Shown: positions 10,915-25,900 of the stretch, one piece after another
Position numbering within the stretch: the first letter of the stretch is position 1
How the letters are laid out: the number at the start of each line of letters is the position of its first letter
Origin: Candidatus Woesearchaeota archaeon
GTDB lineage: Archaea > Nanobdellota > Nanobdellia > Woesearchaeales > JAFGPW01
DNA length: 64,000 nucleotides
Assembly (NCBI GenBank): GCA_016935985.1
Contig: JAFGPW010000005.1
Span: 124,001 to 188,000, forward strand
Reading direction: 5' to 3'
The notes under the pieces: generated by a model
What the model saw: the letters and a program-made list of their open reading frames with translations, nothing else
Told to the model about the DNA's origin: nothing
Databases searched by the model: none
Program-made: the position numbers and the translations under genes

Positions 10915-13900
10915 ATGACGACGAGACGCGATGACGGACTGAGGACGTTCGCCCGGTCAGCGGTAGTCCTCTGGCTCGTCCTCAACCTCGTTATGCTGCC
11001 GGTCGCGGCCCGCTTCAGCGGCGAGGAGGCGGTCGAGCGGCAGGCGGCAGGGTCGTCCGCCGTCGCAGGCGCGGCGTTCGCCGAGCTGGTCCCGATCCCC
11101 CTCGCCGTTGCGCAGGCGCTCGCCGAAGGGAGCGCATCGGGAGCGCCAGGCATCCCCGGAGGCATCGCGCCCGTCATGCTCGTCCTGCTCATCGTAGGGA
11201 CCAGCATCGCGGCCGCGCGTGCGCTCCCGGGCAGTGCGCTGCGGTCGTGGCTCCCTGCGGCGTCGGCAGTCGCCTTCGCCCTAGCGGCGGCAATCATCGC
11301 GCTCGAGGCAGAGGACGCGCAAGGGTACGTCTACCAGGCCCTCCCCAGCTACGCGAACGTCACCGCGACCAACAACCCGAGCCCGACGCCCTGGGTGCGG
11401 TTCTCGCCCGGCTTCTCGCCGGTACGCCAGAGCACGAGGATCATCAACGACTTCACGAGCCAGGTGGCGGTGCTGCCGGCAGACTTCGACGACCCCTTCA
11501 TCAACGACGACAGCCACGGCACCAACACCTGGAAATTCCCGTTCGTCGTTAACCTCTCGACCGCGAGCTACACCTTCTACACGAACGCCCTCGACAGCGA
11601 TGGGAACACCTTCCCATCAGACCTCCCGCTCGCCATCATCATCGACACCACGCCTCCCCGCGCGGCGCAGCTCCTCTCGGCGCAGGGCGGCAGGACCTAC
11701 CACGACGCCACGGCCGGCACGTGGTACACCAACGCCTCGGCAGTCCAGCTGCAGCTGCGGGTCGAGAACGCCTCCACCATCTGGAGCGGCGCGGTCCAGC
11801 TCCTCGCCGTCTCCGGGAGCTACTACCCCTATGACGCGAGCAGGACGCAGGACGTCTGGACGCCGCCGATATCGCTCCTCGCCGACGACTACACGGACAT
11901 CCCGCTCACCGTCACCGACTACCTGAACAACTCGAACGCGACCACGGTCGCCGTCTACTCCGACCTGACCCCGCCATCAGCCCAGTACCTCTACTACACC
12001 GACGGCATGCAGGTGGGAGACACCAGGCCCCAGGTCCAGGTGAACCTCTCCGACGCCGGCGCCGGCGTGAACGCGAGCTCGGTCGTCATGAGCATCCTGA
12101 ACGCGAACACCATCTACCACTGCACCTGCAATGCGGGGTGCGCGTCGGTCTCCTGCACGGACCCGGCGGCCACGATGACCCTCCTCGGCGGGCTGCTCAC
12201 CATGTCGGTCAACGCCGACATGAACCTCTCGGCAGTCACCGACATCACCTGCCAGGTCACCGCCTACGACAACATCGGTCGCAGCACCATCAGCACGCTC
12301 AACTACCAGATCAACACCGAGCTTCCCGGCAGGCCCGACTTCCAGGTCGAGGACGGCACCGACTACCTGGGGCTCGGCACGCTCTACACGCAGAACAACC
12401 GCTCAGGGCTGACGCTCATATTCGCGAACACGACCTCCCTCGACGCCATCACGCTCTACACCGCGGCGCGGCAGCAGGTGCCGCTCAGCCAGGCCTCCGC
12501 AGACAACCTCACCTTCGTCTACCTTCCGACGGCGGACCTGCAGGACGGCCGGCTCTCGCTCGAGTTCTCCGCCCGGAAGTGGCTCGGCGCCGCCTGGGGG
12601 CCGGCCCAGCAGTTCACCGAGGCCTTCGTCGTCGACACCGAGGACCCGGTGCTCCTCATCCCGTCCTACCAGAACCTCACGAGCACCGGCGGCGTGAACG
12701 TGAGCGGCAGCTTCCTTGAGGACAACGTCGCGACGCTGACCGTGTCAGGCGACGCGACGCCGCAGACGATACCGGCGCCGGCGAACCCCTTCATCCTGCC
12801 CCTCCAGGTCACGAGGCAGAACCAGGACAACACCGTGACCGTCACGCTCACCGACCGCGCCGGCGCGAGCGACACCGAGACCCTGACCATCACATGGGAC
12901 TCGACGCTCCCGCAGATCGCGACGCTCACGAGCCCGACGCACCCCAACCAGTCCGCCTGGTACAACATCTCGGACGTCCAGATGCAATGGGGCGCGGACA
13001 CGGCGGACGTCGCCGGGTACTCGTACCTCCTCACCGCCGACCCCGCGCTCGAGCCCGACACCGACTACCAGACCGACGCCGAAGGGGCCTTCACCACGCT
13101 GTCCTCGAACGTCATCACCTTCGGCCCGTCGGGGACCAAGCACTTCGCCATCCGGGCTGTCGACGCCGCAGGGAACTGGGGGCCGACCGCGCGGTACACG
13201 CTCCATGTCGACGATGACCAGCCGGGGGCGACGCTCGAGAGCCCAGCCTCGCACACCACGACGAACGACCCGCGGCCGACGATCGTCATACGGCTCGACG
13301 AGAGCGTATCGGGGATCGATCCGGGCAGCATCGTCTTCCGGCAGAACAGCAACGACATCGTCGGCTACACCTACGACCCGGCGCTGGGCACCATCTCCTG
13401 GCAGCCGCCGGCGGACGACACGCTCCTCATGGGCGCCGAAGAGCGCACCATCAACCTCTACCTCGAGGTGGCCGACCTCGCCGGCAACCGCCGGACCCTC
13501 ACAGACTACTTCACCATCTCGCTCGACGCGCCGGGCCTCGACGCTATCGACGTCGGCACCACCGGCCTCGGGCCCTTCTCCTACGAGGTCGAGCACCTCG
13601 GCACCTACTCCTACGGCTCAGACTACGGCTACCTGCGGCTCACCTTCGACGAGCCGGTCCGGCTCCTGCAGTCCGACCTCCAGCTCGCTCCCGGCGGCTG
13701 CACGATCGTCGACCAGAGCCAAGGGTTCTACCCCTCCTACTTCACGGTCTATGTCTGCAGGCTCGGCAGCGTGCAGGAAGGCCCGTACGCGCTCTCGCTT
13801 CTCGCCGCCGACATGGACGCGAACGTCAACCCGTCGATCACCATGAACTGGACCCTCGACCACACGCCGCCCGCGGTGTCCCTCTCGTCCCCTGCTGACG

Positions 13901-16900
13901 GCGCGGTCCTGCTGAGCAGGCAGACCGGCTTCGGCTTCGTCGCGACCGATACGGGGACACAGGGGCTCACGTGCGCCCTCTACATCAACGGCACCGCCGC
14001 CGGATCGCCGATAGCCGTGACCTCGGGCATCGCCGCGTCGATCCCGCGCACCCTGCCGTCGGACGGGCCCTACACCTGGCGCGTCGGCTGCACTGACGCC
14101 GCCGGCCCGTTCAACAACGCCGCGAACTCGACGGTCCGCACACTCTCCGTCGACACGAACCCCCCCCAGCTCTACCCCTTCGCCGTCCCGGCCTTCACGA
14201 ACCAGACGCCCTACCTCTTCGCAGGCGTCGCCTTCGACGCTGTCCGGGTCCACGTCTTCAACGACCAGACCTACGCCAGCATGAACACGACCACCTTCTC
14301 GAGCCCCGCCCTGATGGCGAGCTGCGACGTCCTCGCGGCGAACGGGACCTCGGCACGGTTGGAGAACTGCGGCACGGCGCCGCAGGCGGGGCAATACCTG
14401 CGCTTCGACCAGGCGCATTCGGCAGAATATTACGTGTCGGCAGTCACGCCCATCGCGATCTACTATGACCTGACGCTCGACCGGCCGGCCCTGGGAAGCC
14501 CTGCGACCGCCACCCTCTACAACGACCACATCCCCGGACGGTTCAGCGCCGGCCTCGGCCTCATCCCCGGGGCGAACACCATCGAGATGACCGCGATCGA
14601 CGCGGCCGGCAACACCAACGGTCCGCTCGCGCAGGGCGTCTTCTTCGACGGCATCCCGCCGGCGCTCGTCACGAGGAGCCCGACGCTGCCGGTGGCCGAC
14701 AACACCACCGTGATCAGGGTCGAGGTGACGGACGCCGGATCCGGTATCCTCCGCTCATCCGTCGTCTTCACCGTCGGCAACCGCACCTACACCTGCGCAT
14801 CCCCGTCGGACGCGTTCGGCAGCCTCGCCTGCCCCGCCGACGGCGCGATAGCGCACGCCTTCTCCTTCACGCCGACCGGCCTGCCGGACGGCTCCACCAG
14901 TGTCAGCCTCACGCTCACCGACCGGGCGAGGAACTCCCTGTCGACAGCATGGAGCTTCACCATCGACCCCGATCTCGCGCCCTATCCCACCTTCAGCGTC
15001 TCCGACGTGCTCTCGAGCGACACCTCGGGCGCCGAGCACGAGTTCTACCTCGACCAGGGCAGCCCTTGGGTCAACTTCACCTACGCGGCAGACGTCATCC
15101 TCAACCGGTTCCTCGTCGACGGAGCCGACCGCACGGCCAACCTCAGCCTCATCGCGGCGGACCGTTCGTGGGCATACGCCTCGGACCTCGCCGAAGGCCA
15201 CCACACGATCGACATCTACGTGAACAAGTCGCTCGGCTCGGGCGTCTACAGCGACCAGACGATGCACCGCGCGCACGTCACGATCGACAGCGACGACCCG
15301 ACGATCAGCCTCGCCGCCCTCCCGACAACGGCGGTCCCGCACGCGAACATCACGGTCACCTTCTCCGACCTCGCGACCGACAGGATCGAGTTCTCAGGGG
15401 ACATCCAGCCGTCGACGCACACCATATACTACGACGGGCTCGCCTCCGGCCAGGAGACGATACGGTTCAACCTCACCTCGGGCGACGGGAACAAGACCGT
15501 CGTCGCGACCATCCATGACTATGCCGGCCACACCGCGAACGCGAGCGTCACGGTCCTGATGGACACCGCAGGACCGGTGATCAGCAGCCTCGCCTCGCCG
15601 ACCCATCCCGACCAGCAGGCGTACTACGCGGCGACCGACGTGAACCTCATCTGGACCGTCGACGCGCAGCCGTCGGGAGTCGGCGCCTACGTCTACGCCT
15701 TCGACCAGAACGCCACCTCCGAGATCCGATCGGGCACCGCGATACCCACCGGCCAGACCTCCCTCACCACAACGGTCAACGTGCCGTCTGGCCAGGCAGG
15801 CACCTGGTATTTCCACCTCAACGCGCGCGACAACGCCGGCACTTGGGGTGTGACGAGGCACTACACGCTCAACATCGACCGCCAGGCGCCGAGCGTCACC
15901 TTCACCGGCCCCGGCCAAGGCACGGTGACGAACGACCCGACCCCGACCATCACCTATACGATTGCCGATGCCCACGCGGGCGTGAACGCGAGCTCGATCT
16001 CGTTCCTGGTCAACAACCAGCCGGTCCCGGCGGGCGACGGCACCGATTCCTACCGCTTCGACGAGGCGACCGGCGGCCTCACCTACACGCCGAGCGGCAA
16101 CGACACGCTCCTCGTCGGGGCGGAGGAGGCGACGGTCGGCCTCCGGCTCTCGGTGCGCGACCTCGCCGGCGCCCAGCAGACCGCCGACAACGCCTTCACC
16201 GTGTCGCTCAACGCGCCGGACCTCGCGAGCGTCATGATCGGCGATGCGGGGACCGGGCCCTTCCACCTCCTCGACAATGCCGGGACCTACTCGTTCACGC
16301 AGGCGAACCGGTACCTGCGGGCGACCTTCGACGAGCCGGTCGAGCTCTTGGCAGGCGACATCACCGTGAACGGCGCCGCCTGCCCGATTGTCAGGAGCGA
16401 AGGCGGCAGCGCGCCCTTCTTCACGAGCTACGTCTGCGACCTCGGGCCGCTCGCCGAGGCCTCCTACTCCCTCGTCTTCAGGCCGACTGACGAGGATGGC
16501 AACATCAATCCCGGCGCCTCGTTCGGCTTTTCCATCGATCGGACCGGCCCTGCCATCAGCATCATGTCGCCTGACGACGGCGCCATCTCGACCCTGCGCA
16601 CCATGCCCATCGTCTTCACGGCGACCGACGGCCATGCGGGCGCGCTCTCGTGCGGCCTCCTCATCGACGGCACGCAGCGCGGACCCCTCTTCCCGGTGAC
16701 CTCAGGGCTCCAGCACACCTTCACCTCCACCTTCACCGCTGACGGCGCCTACGGCTGGCAGCTCTCCTGCACCGATCTGATGGAGCCTGCCGCGAATCCG
16801 ACCGTCACGCCGGCACGGACGATAACCGTCGACACGACCGACCCGCAGCTCGTCCTCTTCACGCCACGCCCGACCGTGAATGCGACGCCGCAGCAGTTCG

Positions 16901-19900
16901 AGGGCGTCGCCCTCGGCGCCGCGTACGTCCGCGCCTACGGCGGCACGACCGGCAACCAGACGATCCTGTCCTTCTCCCAGCCCGTCCTGCGCGCGACCTG
17001 CTCGGTCCTCACCCAGAACGGCATGACCGTGACCCTCCAGGGCTGCACCGATTCGCCGATGGTCGGCGACTATGTCCGGTTCGACGGCTTGAGCGCGAAT
17101 GAGTACCGCATCGACGGCGTCTTCCAACCGATTCCCGAATACTTCGACCTGACGCTCGACCGGCTCCCGCCGGCGGGCGCCGGCACCGCCGAGGTGTACG
17201 ACGCGCACATCCCCGGCCACTTCTCGTTCAGCATGGGGCTCGCGCAAGGGGAAAACGCCATCGGCGCGGTCGCCTTCGACGCTGCAGGCAACAGCGAAGG
17301 CCCGGCGACGGTCAGCATCACCTACGACGACACCCGGCCGGACGTGGTCTCGGCGCTTCCGGCCGTGCCGGTGCCGAACCCCCTGACCCCGATCCAAGTC
17401 AAGATGAACGACACCATATCAGGCATCGACCGGTCGAGCATCATCTTCACGCTCGGCGGGATGTCCTACACCTGCGCCAGCCCGATCGGCAGCCAAGGCA
17501 CCCTCTCCTGCCCGCCCGACCGCTCGCTCGTCGGCACCCTCACCTTCCAGCCGACCGGCCTATCCAACGGCACGGTCTCGCCATCCCTCATTTTCGCCGA
17601 TTATGGCGGGAACGTCCGGACGCATGGCTGGAGCTTCCTCGTCGACCCTGAGGTGCCTGCCTATCCGGCAATCGCCGTGACGCCGCTCGTCTCCAGCCAG
17701 GAGGACGGGCTGCTGAACTACTATTATACCAACGCGAGCGCGGTCACGATCACCGTGAACTACGCGGCAGAGGTTCGCCTTGACGCGTTCACGCTCGACG
17801 GCAGCGACATCACCGCGGGCCTCTCCGAGACCGATCCCGGCCGCACCTGGACCTACGCCGCGACGCTCGACGAGCTCTCCCACGAATTCAGGACGACCGC
17901 CGCCAAGCACCTGGGGGCAGGGGTCTACAGCGCGTCCGTATCCCACACCTTCAGGGTCGTCGTGGACTCCCACACGCCGGACCTCGCCTTCACGCTCTAT
18001 GATGACATCGTCACCGTGGCGCAGGCCCGCGCGCGGGTCACATGGAGCGACCAGGCGCTGGACACGATAGCGTTCTCAGGCCCCATCCAGCCGCTGACCC
18101 TCGACCTCGACCGGAGCGAAGGCGGCTCGCAGGACATCACCTTCAACCTCACCGGCCTCGACGGCACCAAGACCATCGTCGCCACCGCGACCGACCATGC
18201 CGGCCTTGCCACGGTGGGGAGCGACAGCGTGGTCCTCGACCGCGAGGGGCCGGCGCTCGCCAACCTCGCCTCGAGCACGCACCCTTCGCAGGCGGCCTGG
18301 TACACCACGACCGCCGCGGACTTCAGCTGGACCGTCTCGCCCGACACCACCGGCATCGCCGCCTACTCGTACCGTTTCGACACCAACGCCTCCACCGTCA
18401 TCCAGTCCGGTGACGCGGGGCTCCATCCCTCCTCCACCTCGCTCCTCGGCGCCGCTGTGCCCGCGAACGACGGCCAGGCGATCGTCTGGTACTTCCACCT
18501 CGCGGCGCGCGACAACGCAGGCCTCTGGGGTGCCACGAGGCACTACACGCTCAACATGGACCGGCGGCAGCCGGACATCGCGCTCGCGAGCCCGGTCCCC
18601 AGATCGGTCACCAACGACCCGACCCCGCTCGTCAGGTTCTCCCTTGACGACGACTACGCCGGCGTCGACCCGGCGTCGATCCTGCTCTACGTGAACGGCA
18701 TCCCGGTCTCGGCCGGCACCGGCACCGACTCCTATAGCTTCGATGCGGCGGCAGGCGAGCTCACCTACGCCCCGAGCTCGCCCGGCATCCTCCTCGGCGG
18801 GAACGAGGAGGCGACCGTGCGGCTCCAGCTCTCGGCCTTAGACCTCGTCGGCAACGGCCCCGCAGGGACCGATGCCTCCTTCATCATCTCGCTCAACGCG
18901 CCCGACCTCGAGGAGATCGGGATCGCCACCGCCGCGGCAGGCCCCTACGCCGCCCTCGTCTCAGGAGAAAGCTACTCCTACAGCGCGTTCCACCGCTACC
19001 TGCGCCTCACGTTCGACGAGCCGGTCGAGGTCACCGAAGCCGACATCACGCTCAGCCAGGGCTCCTGCAGCCTCGTGGGCACCGAAGGGCCGGGACCTGC
19101 CCCTTACTACACTACCTACCTCTGCGACCTCGGCAGCCTCGGCACCGGCGGCTACGACATCAGCATTGCGGCCTCCGACGCGGACGGCAACACGAACCCG
19201 AACATCGCCTTCAGCTTCTCAGTCGACCGGACCGAGCCCACCGTCACGCTCTCCGCGCCAGCCGACGGATGGTCATCCCGGGCCCGGGCCGTCAACTTCA
19301 CCTTCGTAGGGACCGATGCCCAGACGAGCTCGCTCAGCTGCCAGCTCTACGTCGGGGGCACCCCCCGCGGCGCGGGCTCGGCGGCGGACTCAGGGGTCGA
19401 GGAGAGGATACCCTACGCCTTCAGTGCTGACGGCACCTACGACTGGGAGATCCGCTGCGCTGATGCGAGCCCGCCGAGCAACAACGTGGGCGTGTCAGGC
19501 TCGCGCGTCATCACCGTCGACACGCAGCCGCCGGCCCTCTCCCTCTTCGCGACCCCGGCCTGGACGAACGTCAGCGGCTATGCCTTCGAAGGCATCGCGG
19601 TCGGCGCCGCTGCCGGCACCGCGATCGACAGCCAGACCGGCGAGGATACCCCGATCGGCCCGTTCAGCACCGCACAGCTCCACACCGACTGCGGCTTCTA
19701 CGCTGCGATCGACGCGCGGACCGTCTTCCTCGACGGCTGCGGCGCGCCGCCGGTCACCGGCCAGTACCTCAGGCTCGACGACACCTATACGAACGAGTAC
19801 CGGATCGAGGCGGTCGTGCAGGAGACGGCCTCCGTCTACCGCGTGGCGGTCGACCGGACGCTCCCCGCGAGCTTCACGGCCGCGCACGTCTACGCAGGCC

Positions 19901-22900
19901 ACGCCGCGGGGCACTATACCTTCACGCTCCAGCTCGCCCCCGGCAGGAACGACCTCCTCGTCGACGCCTCGGACGCGGCAGGTAACACGCTCGCCGCGCC
20001 CCTCGCGCGGGCCGTCAGCTACGACGGGAGCGTGCCATCCCTCGTCAGCGCTGGCCCCACGGTCCCGACAGCGAATCCGCAGACCGACATCACCGCAGAC
20101 GTGAACGACACGGTCTCAGGCATACTCCGGTCGAGCATCAGGATGACGGTGAATGATATCACCTACGCCTGCGGCCAGTCTGACGCGCAGGGCTCGCTCG
20201 CCTGCCCGACGAGCGACGGGTTCCTGCGCGGCGCGATCACCTTCCGGCCCACCGGCCTTCCCAACGGCACGACCGCGGTGAGCGTCAACCTCACCGACCA
20301 GGCGGGGAACGGCCTGTGGCATGATTGGAGTTTCCTCGTCGACCCGAACGTCGCGAGCTACCCCTCGTTCAGCGTCTCGTCCCTCATCGACAGCCGCATC
20401 GACGGCGTCCATGACTACTACTACACCGACGCGAGCGACGTCTGGATAAACTTCACCTACCCGCACGACGTGCTCCTCAACAGCGCCTCGCTCGACCTGC
20501 TGCCCATCACCGCGAACCTCACCGCCGTGACGCCCTCGCGCGCCTGGGCGTACCAGGCGGGCCTCACCGAAGGCGAGCACGACCTCGCAATCGACGTGAA
20601 CAAGTCCCTCGGCGCGGGCGTCTACAGCATCGCGACGACGCATCCGGCGACGATCGTCGTCGACACCCAGGCGCCGACCGTCGCCATGGCCGGCCCGGCG
20701 GTCGTCGCGACAGACCACGTGGATGTCACCGTCACCTTCTCGGACCTCCAGGGGGCGGCGAAGAACATCACCTTCGATGGCGGCATCGTGCCCTATACGG
20801 CGGAGCTCAACGGCCTCGTCTCGGGGACGCTCCAGATCAGGTTCAACCTCACCGGCACCGACGGCCTCAAGACCATCGATGCGACGATCCATGACTACGC
20901 GGGCCACAGCGGCACCGCGCAGCACAACGTGACCGTCGACCGGTTCGGCCCGGTGATCAGCGGCCTCGCCTCGCCCACCCATCCCAACGCGAGCGTCTAC
21001 ACGGCGGCGACGAACGCGACCTTCACCTGGGCGGTGTCCGCAGAGCCCTCAGGCATCCAGAACTACGCCTACGTCATCGACCAGCTGCCGACGACGCCTG
21101 TCACCTCGGGAAGCTCAGCGATTCCCCCGAACGCCACGAGCGCGACCGTCCCCGTCCCAGCCCCGTTCGGATCGGTCGGCACCTGGCACCTCCACCTCAA
21201 CGCGCGCGACAACGCCGGCACCTGGGGAGCGACCCAGCACTATGGCATGCTCATCGACCGCATGCAGCCGAACATCACCCTCCTCTCGCCTGCGGAAGGC
21301 ACGACGACGAACAATCCGATGCCCACCATCATCTACCGGCTGGAGGACCTCCACGCGGGCCTCGACGCGGGCTCGATCGTCTTCATGATCGGCAACCAGC
21401 GGATCAACGCGACCGGCCCCGGCTCCTACCTCTACAACAGCTCGGCAGCCACGCTCACCTACACGCCCCAGGACGCGAACGAGCTCCTCAGGGGAGCTGA
21501 GGAGACGGACGTCAACCTCTACCTGGCGGCGCGCGACAACGCCGGCAACGACCGCTCCTCGAGCGACCAGTTCACCATCTCGCTCGTGGCCTCTGACCTC
21601 GCCGAGCTCGGCATCTACCGGAACGCCGACGGGCCCTTCGCCCCCCTTAACCACCTCCAGTCCTACTCCTATCAGAGCACCTACCAGTACCTGCGGCTCG
21701 CCTTCGACGAGGAGGTCATCGTGACCGATGATGCCCTGTCGCTCGTGCCGGACGACTGCTCCATCGTGCGGCGGGCGAACGGCGCCGATCCCTACTACCG
21801 CGAGTACGTCTGCGAGATCCCCGGCGGCCTCGCCGAAGGGCAGCATACTCTCGCGATCACGACCGAGGACCATGACGGCAACATCAACGACGGGATCATC
21901 AGGCAGTTCTCGATCGACCGTCAGGGTCCGGCGATCGCCCTCGACGCGCCGGCGGACGGCGCTTCCTCCACGCAGACCGCTGTCGCCTTCTCCTTCACCG
22001 CGGCCGACAGCGCGCCGCAGGCGGACTGTGCGGTAGTCATCGACGGAACATCGCGGAGCGTCACACGGGTCACCGCCGGCGCGCCGGCAGCGATAGCGGT
22101 GAACCTCCCTCAGGGCGTGTACGGCTGGGCGGTCAACTGCTCGGATCTCATCGGGCCGACGCCGAACACCGCGCTCTCCGCGTCCCGGACGCTCGTCGTC
22201 GACACCACGCCGCCGGCCCTCTACATCTTCCCGCTCCCCGCGTTCACGAACCAGACTACCTTCATCTTCGAGGGGACCGTCAGGAACGGGACACGGGTGT
22301 CTGCCGTGAACGTCAGGAACAGCGCGAACGCGGAGGAGACCTCCTTCTCGACCGCGCCGCTCGCCGCCTCCTGCAACGTGCTCACGACAGTATCGGGCGA
22401 CAGCGTCATGCTCGTCGACGGCTGCACCGCGGCCCCCCAGACCGGGCAGTACCTGCACTTCGACAGCCTCTACGGCCAGGAGTACCGGGTCGAGTTCGTG
22501 ACGCCGGTAGGGACCGGCATCTACAGCGTCTCCCTCGACCGGATCATCCAGGTCTCCCCGATGCGAGCCTACCTGTATCAGGGCCACATCTACGGCCACT
22601 ACGCGCTCCCGATCGCGCTCGCCGAAGGCGACAACACGATATACTTCACCGCGTACGACGCGGCAGGGAACAGCATCGACCCGCCCTACGCGCGGACCAT
22701 CGGCTACGACGGCACCGGGCCGCAGCTGTACACCCACAGCCCGCAGCTCCCGGTCTCTGACAACCGGACCCCCCTCACGATAACCGTGCTCGACGCGGGA
22801 ACCGGCATAAGGCGCGCGACCACGAACATCACGATCGTCGACGCCAACGGACTCCATGCCTACACCTGCACGAGCGCGTCGGACGCCTTCGGCAGCCTCG

Positions 22901-25900
22901 CCTGTCCGGCCGACCGCGCCCAGAACGCGGTCTTCTCCTTCACGCCAGCAGGCCTCGCCACCGGGAACGTGAGCGTTTCGATCGCCGTGGAGGACTATGC
23001 CTCGAACGGCATGGCCTACTCCTGGACCTTCGCGGTCGACCCTGACCTCGCCCCCTATCCTTCGGTGGACCTCTCCGGCATGATCTCCGCGGTCGAGGAC
23101 GCCATCCCGCACCGCTACTACACCGCGACCCCGAACCCGCACGTGGGCTTCACCTACACGCCAGAGGTGCTCCTCAACGGCTTCACCGTCGACCTCGTGC
23201 CAGCGACCGCGAACCTGACGATTGTCGACCCCGGGCACGCATGGTCATACTCATCTGCCTTCGGCACCGGCAGGTACGACCTTTCGATCGACGTGAACAA
23301 GTCCCTCGGGTCTGGCGTCTACAGCCCGGCCACCATCCACCAGCTCGAGATAATCGTCGATGACGACGTCCCCCAGATGACCCTCTCTGCGCCGGCGATC
23401 GTGAGCGCCGCCTACGCCGACGTCAGCGTCATCTACAGCGACCTCTCGGTCAGGAACATCACCTTTGGCGGCGACATCGTGCCGTCCACGCGCGACATGG
23501 CAGGGGCATCATCAGGATCAGAGACCGTGCGGGTGAACTTCACCGGCCAGGACGGCAACAAGACGGTCACCGCGACGATCCATGACTACGCCGGCCACGC
23601 ATCGAGCGCAACGATATATATCATCTCTGACACCATAGGGCCGTCGATCACCGGCCTCGCCTCGAGCACGCACCCGGTCCAGACCGCGACCTACGGGACG
23701 CCGAACATCACCCTCTCCTGGACGATCGACGCCTCACCGTCGGGCGTCGCCCAGTACTCCTACACGTTCGACCAGAACGCCTCAACCCAGCTGACGAGCG
23801 TCCGGAGCACGCTCCCGGCCGACCGGACCGACCTCACGGCCACCGTGCCCGCGAACGCCGGCCAGCACGGCACCTGGTACTTCCACCTCAATGCGCGCGA
23901 CAACGCCGGCACCTGGGGAGCGACCCAGCACTACCGCATCAACCTCGACCTCTCCCTCCCGACGGCGGCGGGATGGACGCCGTCCCAGGGGCTCGTCACC
24001 CGCGAGGTCCAGCCGGACATCAGCGTGACGCTCGACGGCACCGGCACCGCCATCAACGAGAGCGCGCTCAGGATGGAGATCGGCAAGCAGTACGACGTGT
24101 ACGGCTACACCTTCATCAACTACCAGCCCGCCTCCGACTACGGCACCGTCTCCTATAGCCCGGCGACCGGCGCCTACGCGCTCGGCACCACGCAGAACCT
24201 CACCGGCTACCTGGCGCAGCGGATCTATGTCCGCGTGACGGCGGCAGACGGGTTCAACACCGCCGTCTTCACGAGCTGGTTCGACATCAACCAGAACGCG
24301 CCCAACAACCCCCTCGTCGTCCTCTCCGATGGGCAGGGGAGCGACATCGAGGTGGCGGACGCTGGCCACGTGAGCATCAGCCAGGCGCACACCGTTCTCG
24401 TGCTCGACTACCGCGGCCAGCAGGTCACCCTCACACCGAGCGGCATATCGCTCACACGCGACGGCGCCCCGATCGGGATAGCCGAATGCACCGACTACTC
24501 AGGGACCGTCTGGCTCTGCACCATGAATATGCCGAGCGGCCTCCTCGAGGGGAGCTACGCGCTCACCGCCACCGCGACGAGGATGGACAACAACGTCTCA
24601 GGGACCTACACGCACGCCTTCGTCGTCGACCGGACACCGCCCTCCATGACGGGCGTCGTCATCGACAGCGGCGCCGCCTACACCAACCAGCGCACCGTCC
24701 AGCTCGCCCTCTCCGCGTCCGATTCCCTCTCTGACGTCACCCAGATGATGGTCAGCGAGAACGCCGACTTCAGCGGCGCGGGATGGGTGCCGTTCACGGC
24801 GACCGCGAACCACACCTTCGTCAGCGCGATGGAGGGGGTGAAGGCCGTCTACGCCAGGTTCAGGGACGCGGCAGGCGTCGCCACCCAGAACGCGGCGAGC
24901 GACACCATCATCTATGACATCACACCGCCCGCGCTCTCGCTCGACCCGATCCCCGGCACCCAGCGGTACGCGAGCATCAACGTGACCGGGAGCGTCACTT
25001 CGGACAACGGACGCACAATCCTCGCGGTCGCCTCGCCCACCGGCTCGAACGCCTCCTCGACCTTCTCGGGCGGGACGGCTTCCTTCGGCTTCCAGCTCGG
25101 CCTCCAGAACGGCACGAACACGATAATCGTCACTGCGGCCGACGACGCGGGGAACACGGCCACCACCTCCGCCTCGGTCTACGTGAACCCGAGCATGAGC
25201 CTCTCGATCGCCATCGTCCGGCCGGACGAGAACGCGAACGGCGTGCGGGTCGTCAACTACTACGACTTCATCGGCGCGAATGGCACGATCCCCCTCCAGG
25301 TGAGCACCTCGCATGCCGCGTCGTGCACGCTCATCCACAACGGCGACGACGAGGTGGCGCTCGACTTCGTCGCCCCGATGGCGGCTGACGCGAGCGGGAC
25401 GCTCCACACCTACACGGTCAGCCAGGCGAGCTGCCAAGAGAACGGCGGCCCCTACTGCAAGGTGGGCGGCTATCCGCACTATCACAATTACTACATCACC
25501 TGCACCGCCACCGGCGTCTCGCTCCCCGACGCGACGCAGACGCTGTGCTTCTTCGTCTTCACGGTCGGCGGCTGCGCGGGCGACCAGTGCACGAGCCTGC
25601 CCGGCGAGAACCTGTGCACGAGCACCGCCTGCCCGGCGGTCCCGGGCACCGAGTGCGGCCAGCTCCTCGCGTGCCTCTCCTGCGAGAACGGCCAGGCGGA
25701 CTGCATCTGCGGCGCTTCTTGCGTGAACGCGGGCGCGACCAACGGTGACTGCGGCGGCGTGCTCCAGGCCTGCGGCGACTGCGCCAACCACGCATCCGCC
25801 TGCGTGTGCGGACCCTCCTGCATCAACGCGGGCAGCGCCGACGGCCTGTGCGGCGGCATCTGCGCCGACTTCGCGACGAGCGGCGCCTGCACCGCGGGCG

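Noticed and set aside
14160-14167. C8 homopolymer in the second giant, considered as a phase-variation switch
   Set aside because: It encodes the N-P-P-Q linker that recurs at Ig boundaries, the frame is intact, and only one moderate tract of this length was noticed. Read-level length variation would be needed to revive the idea.
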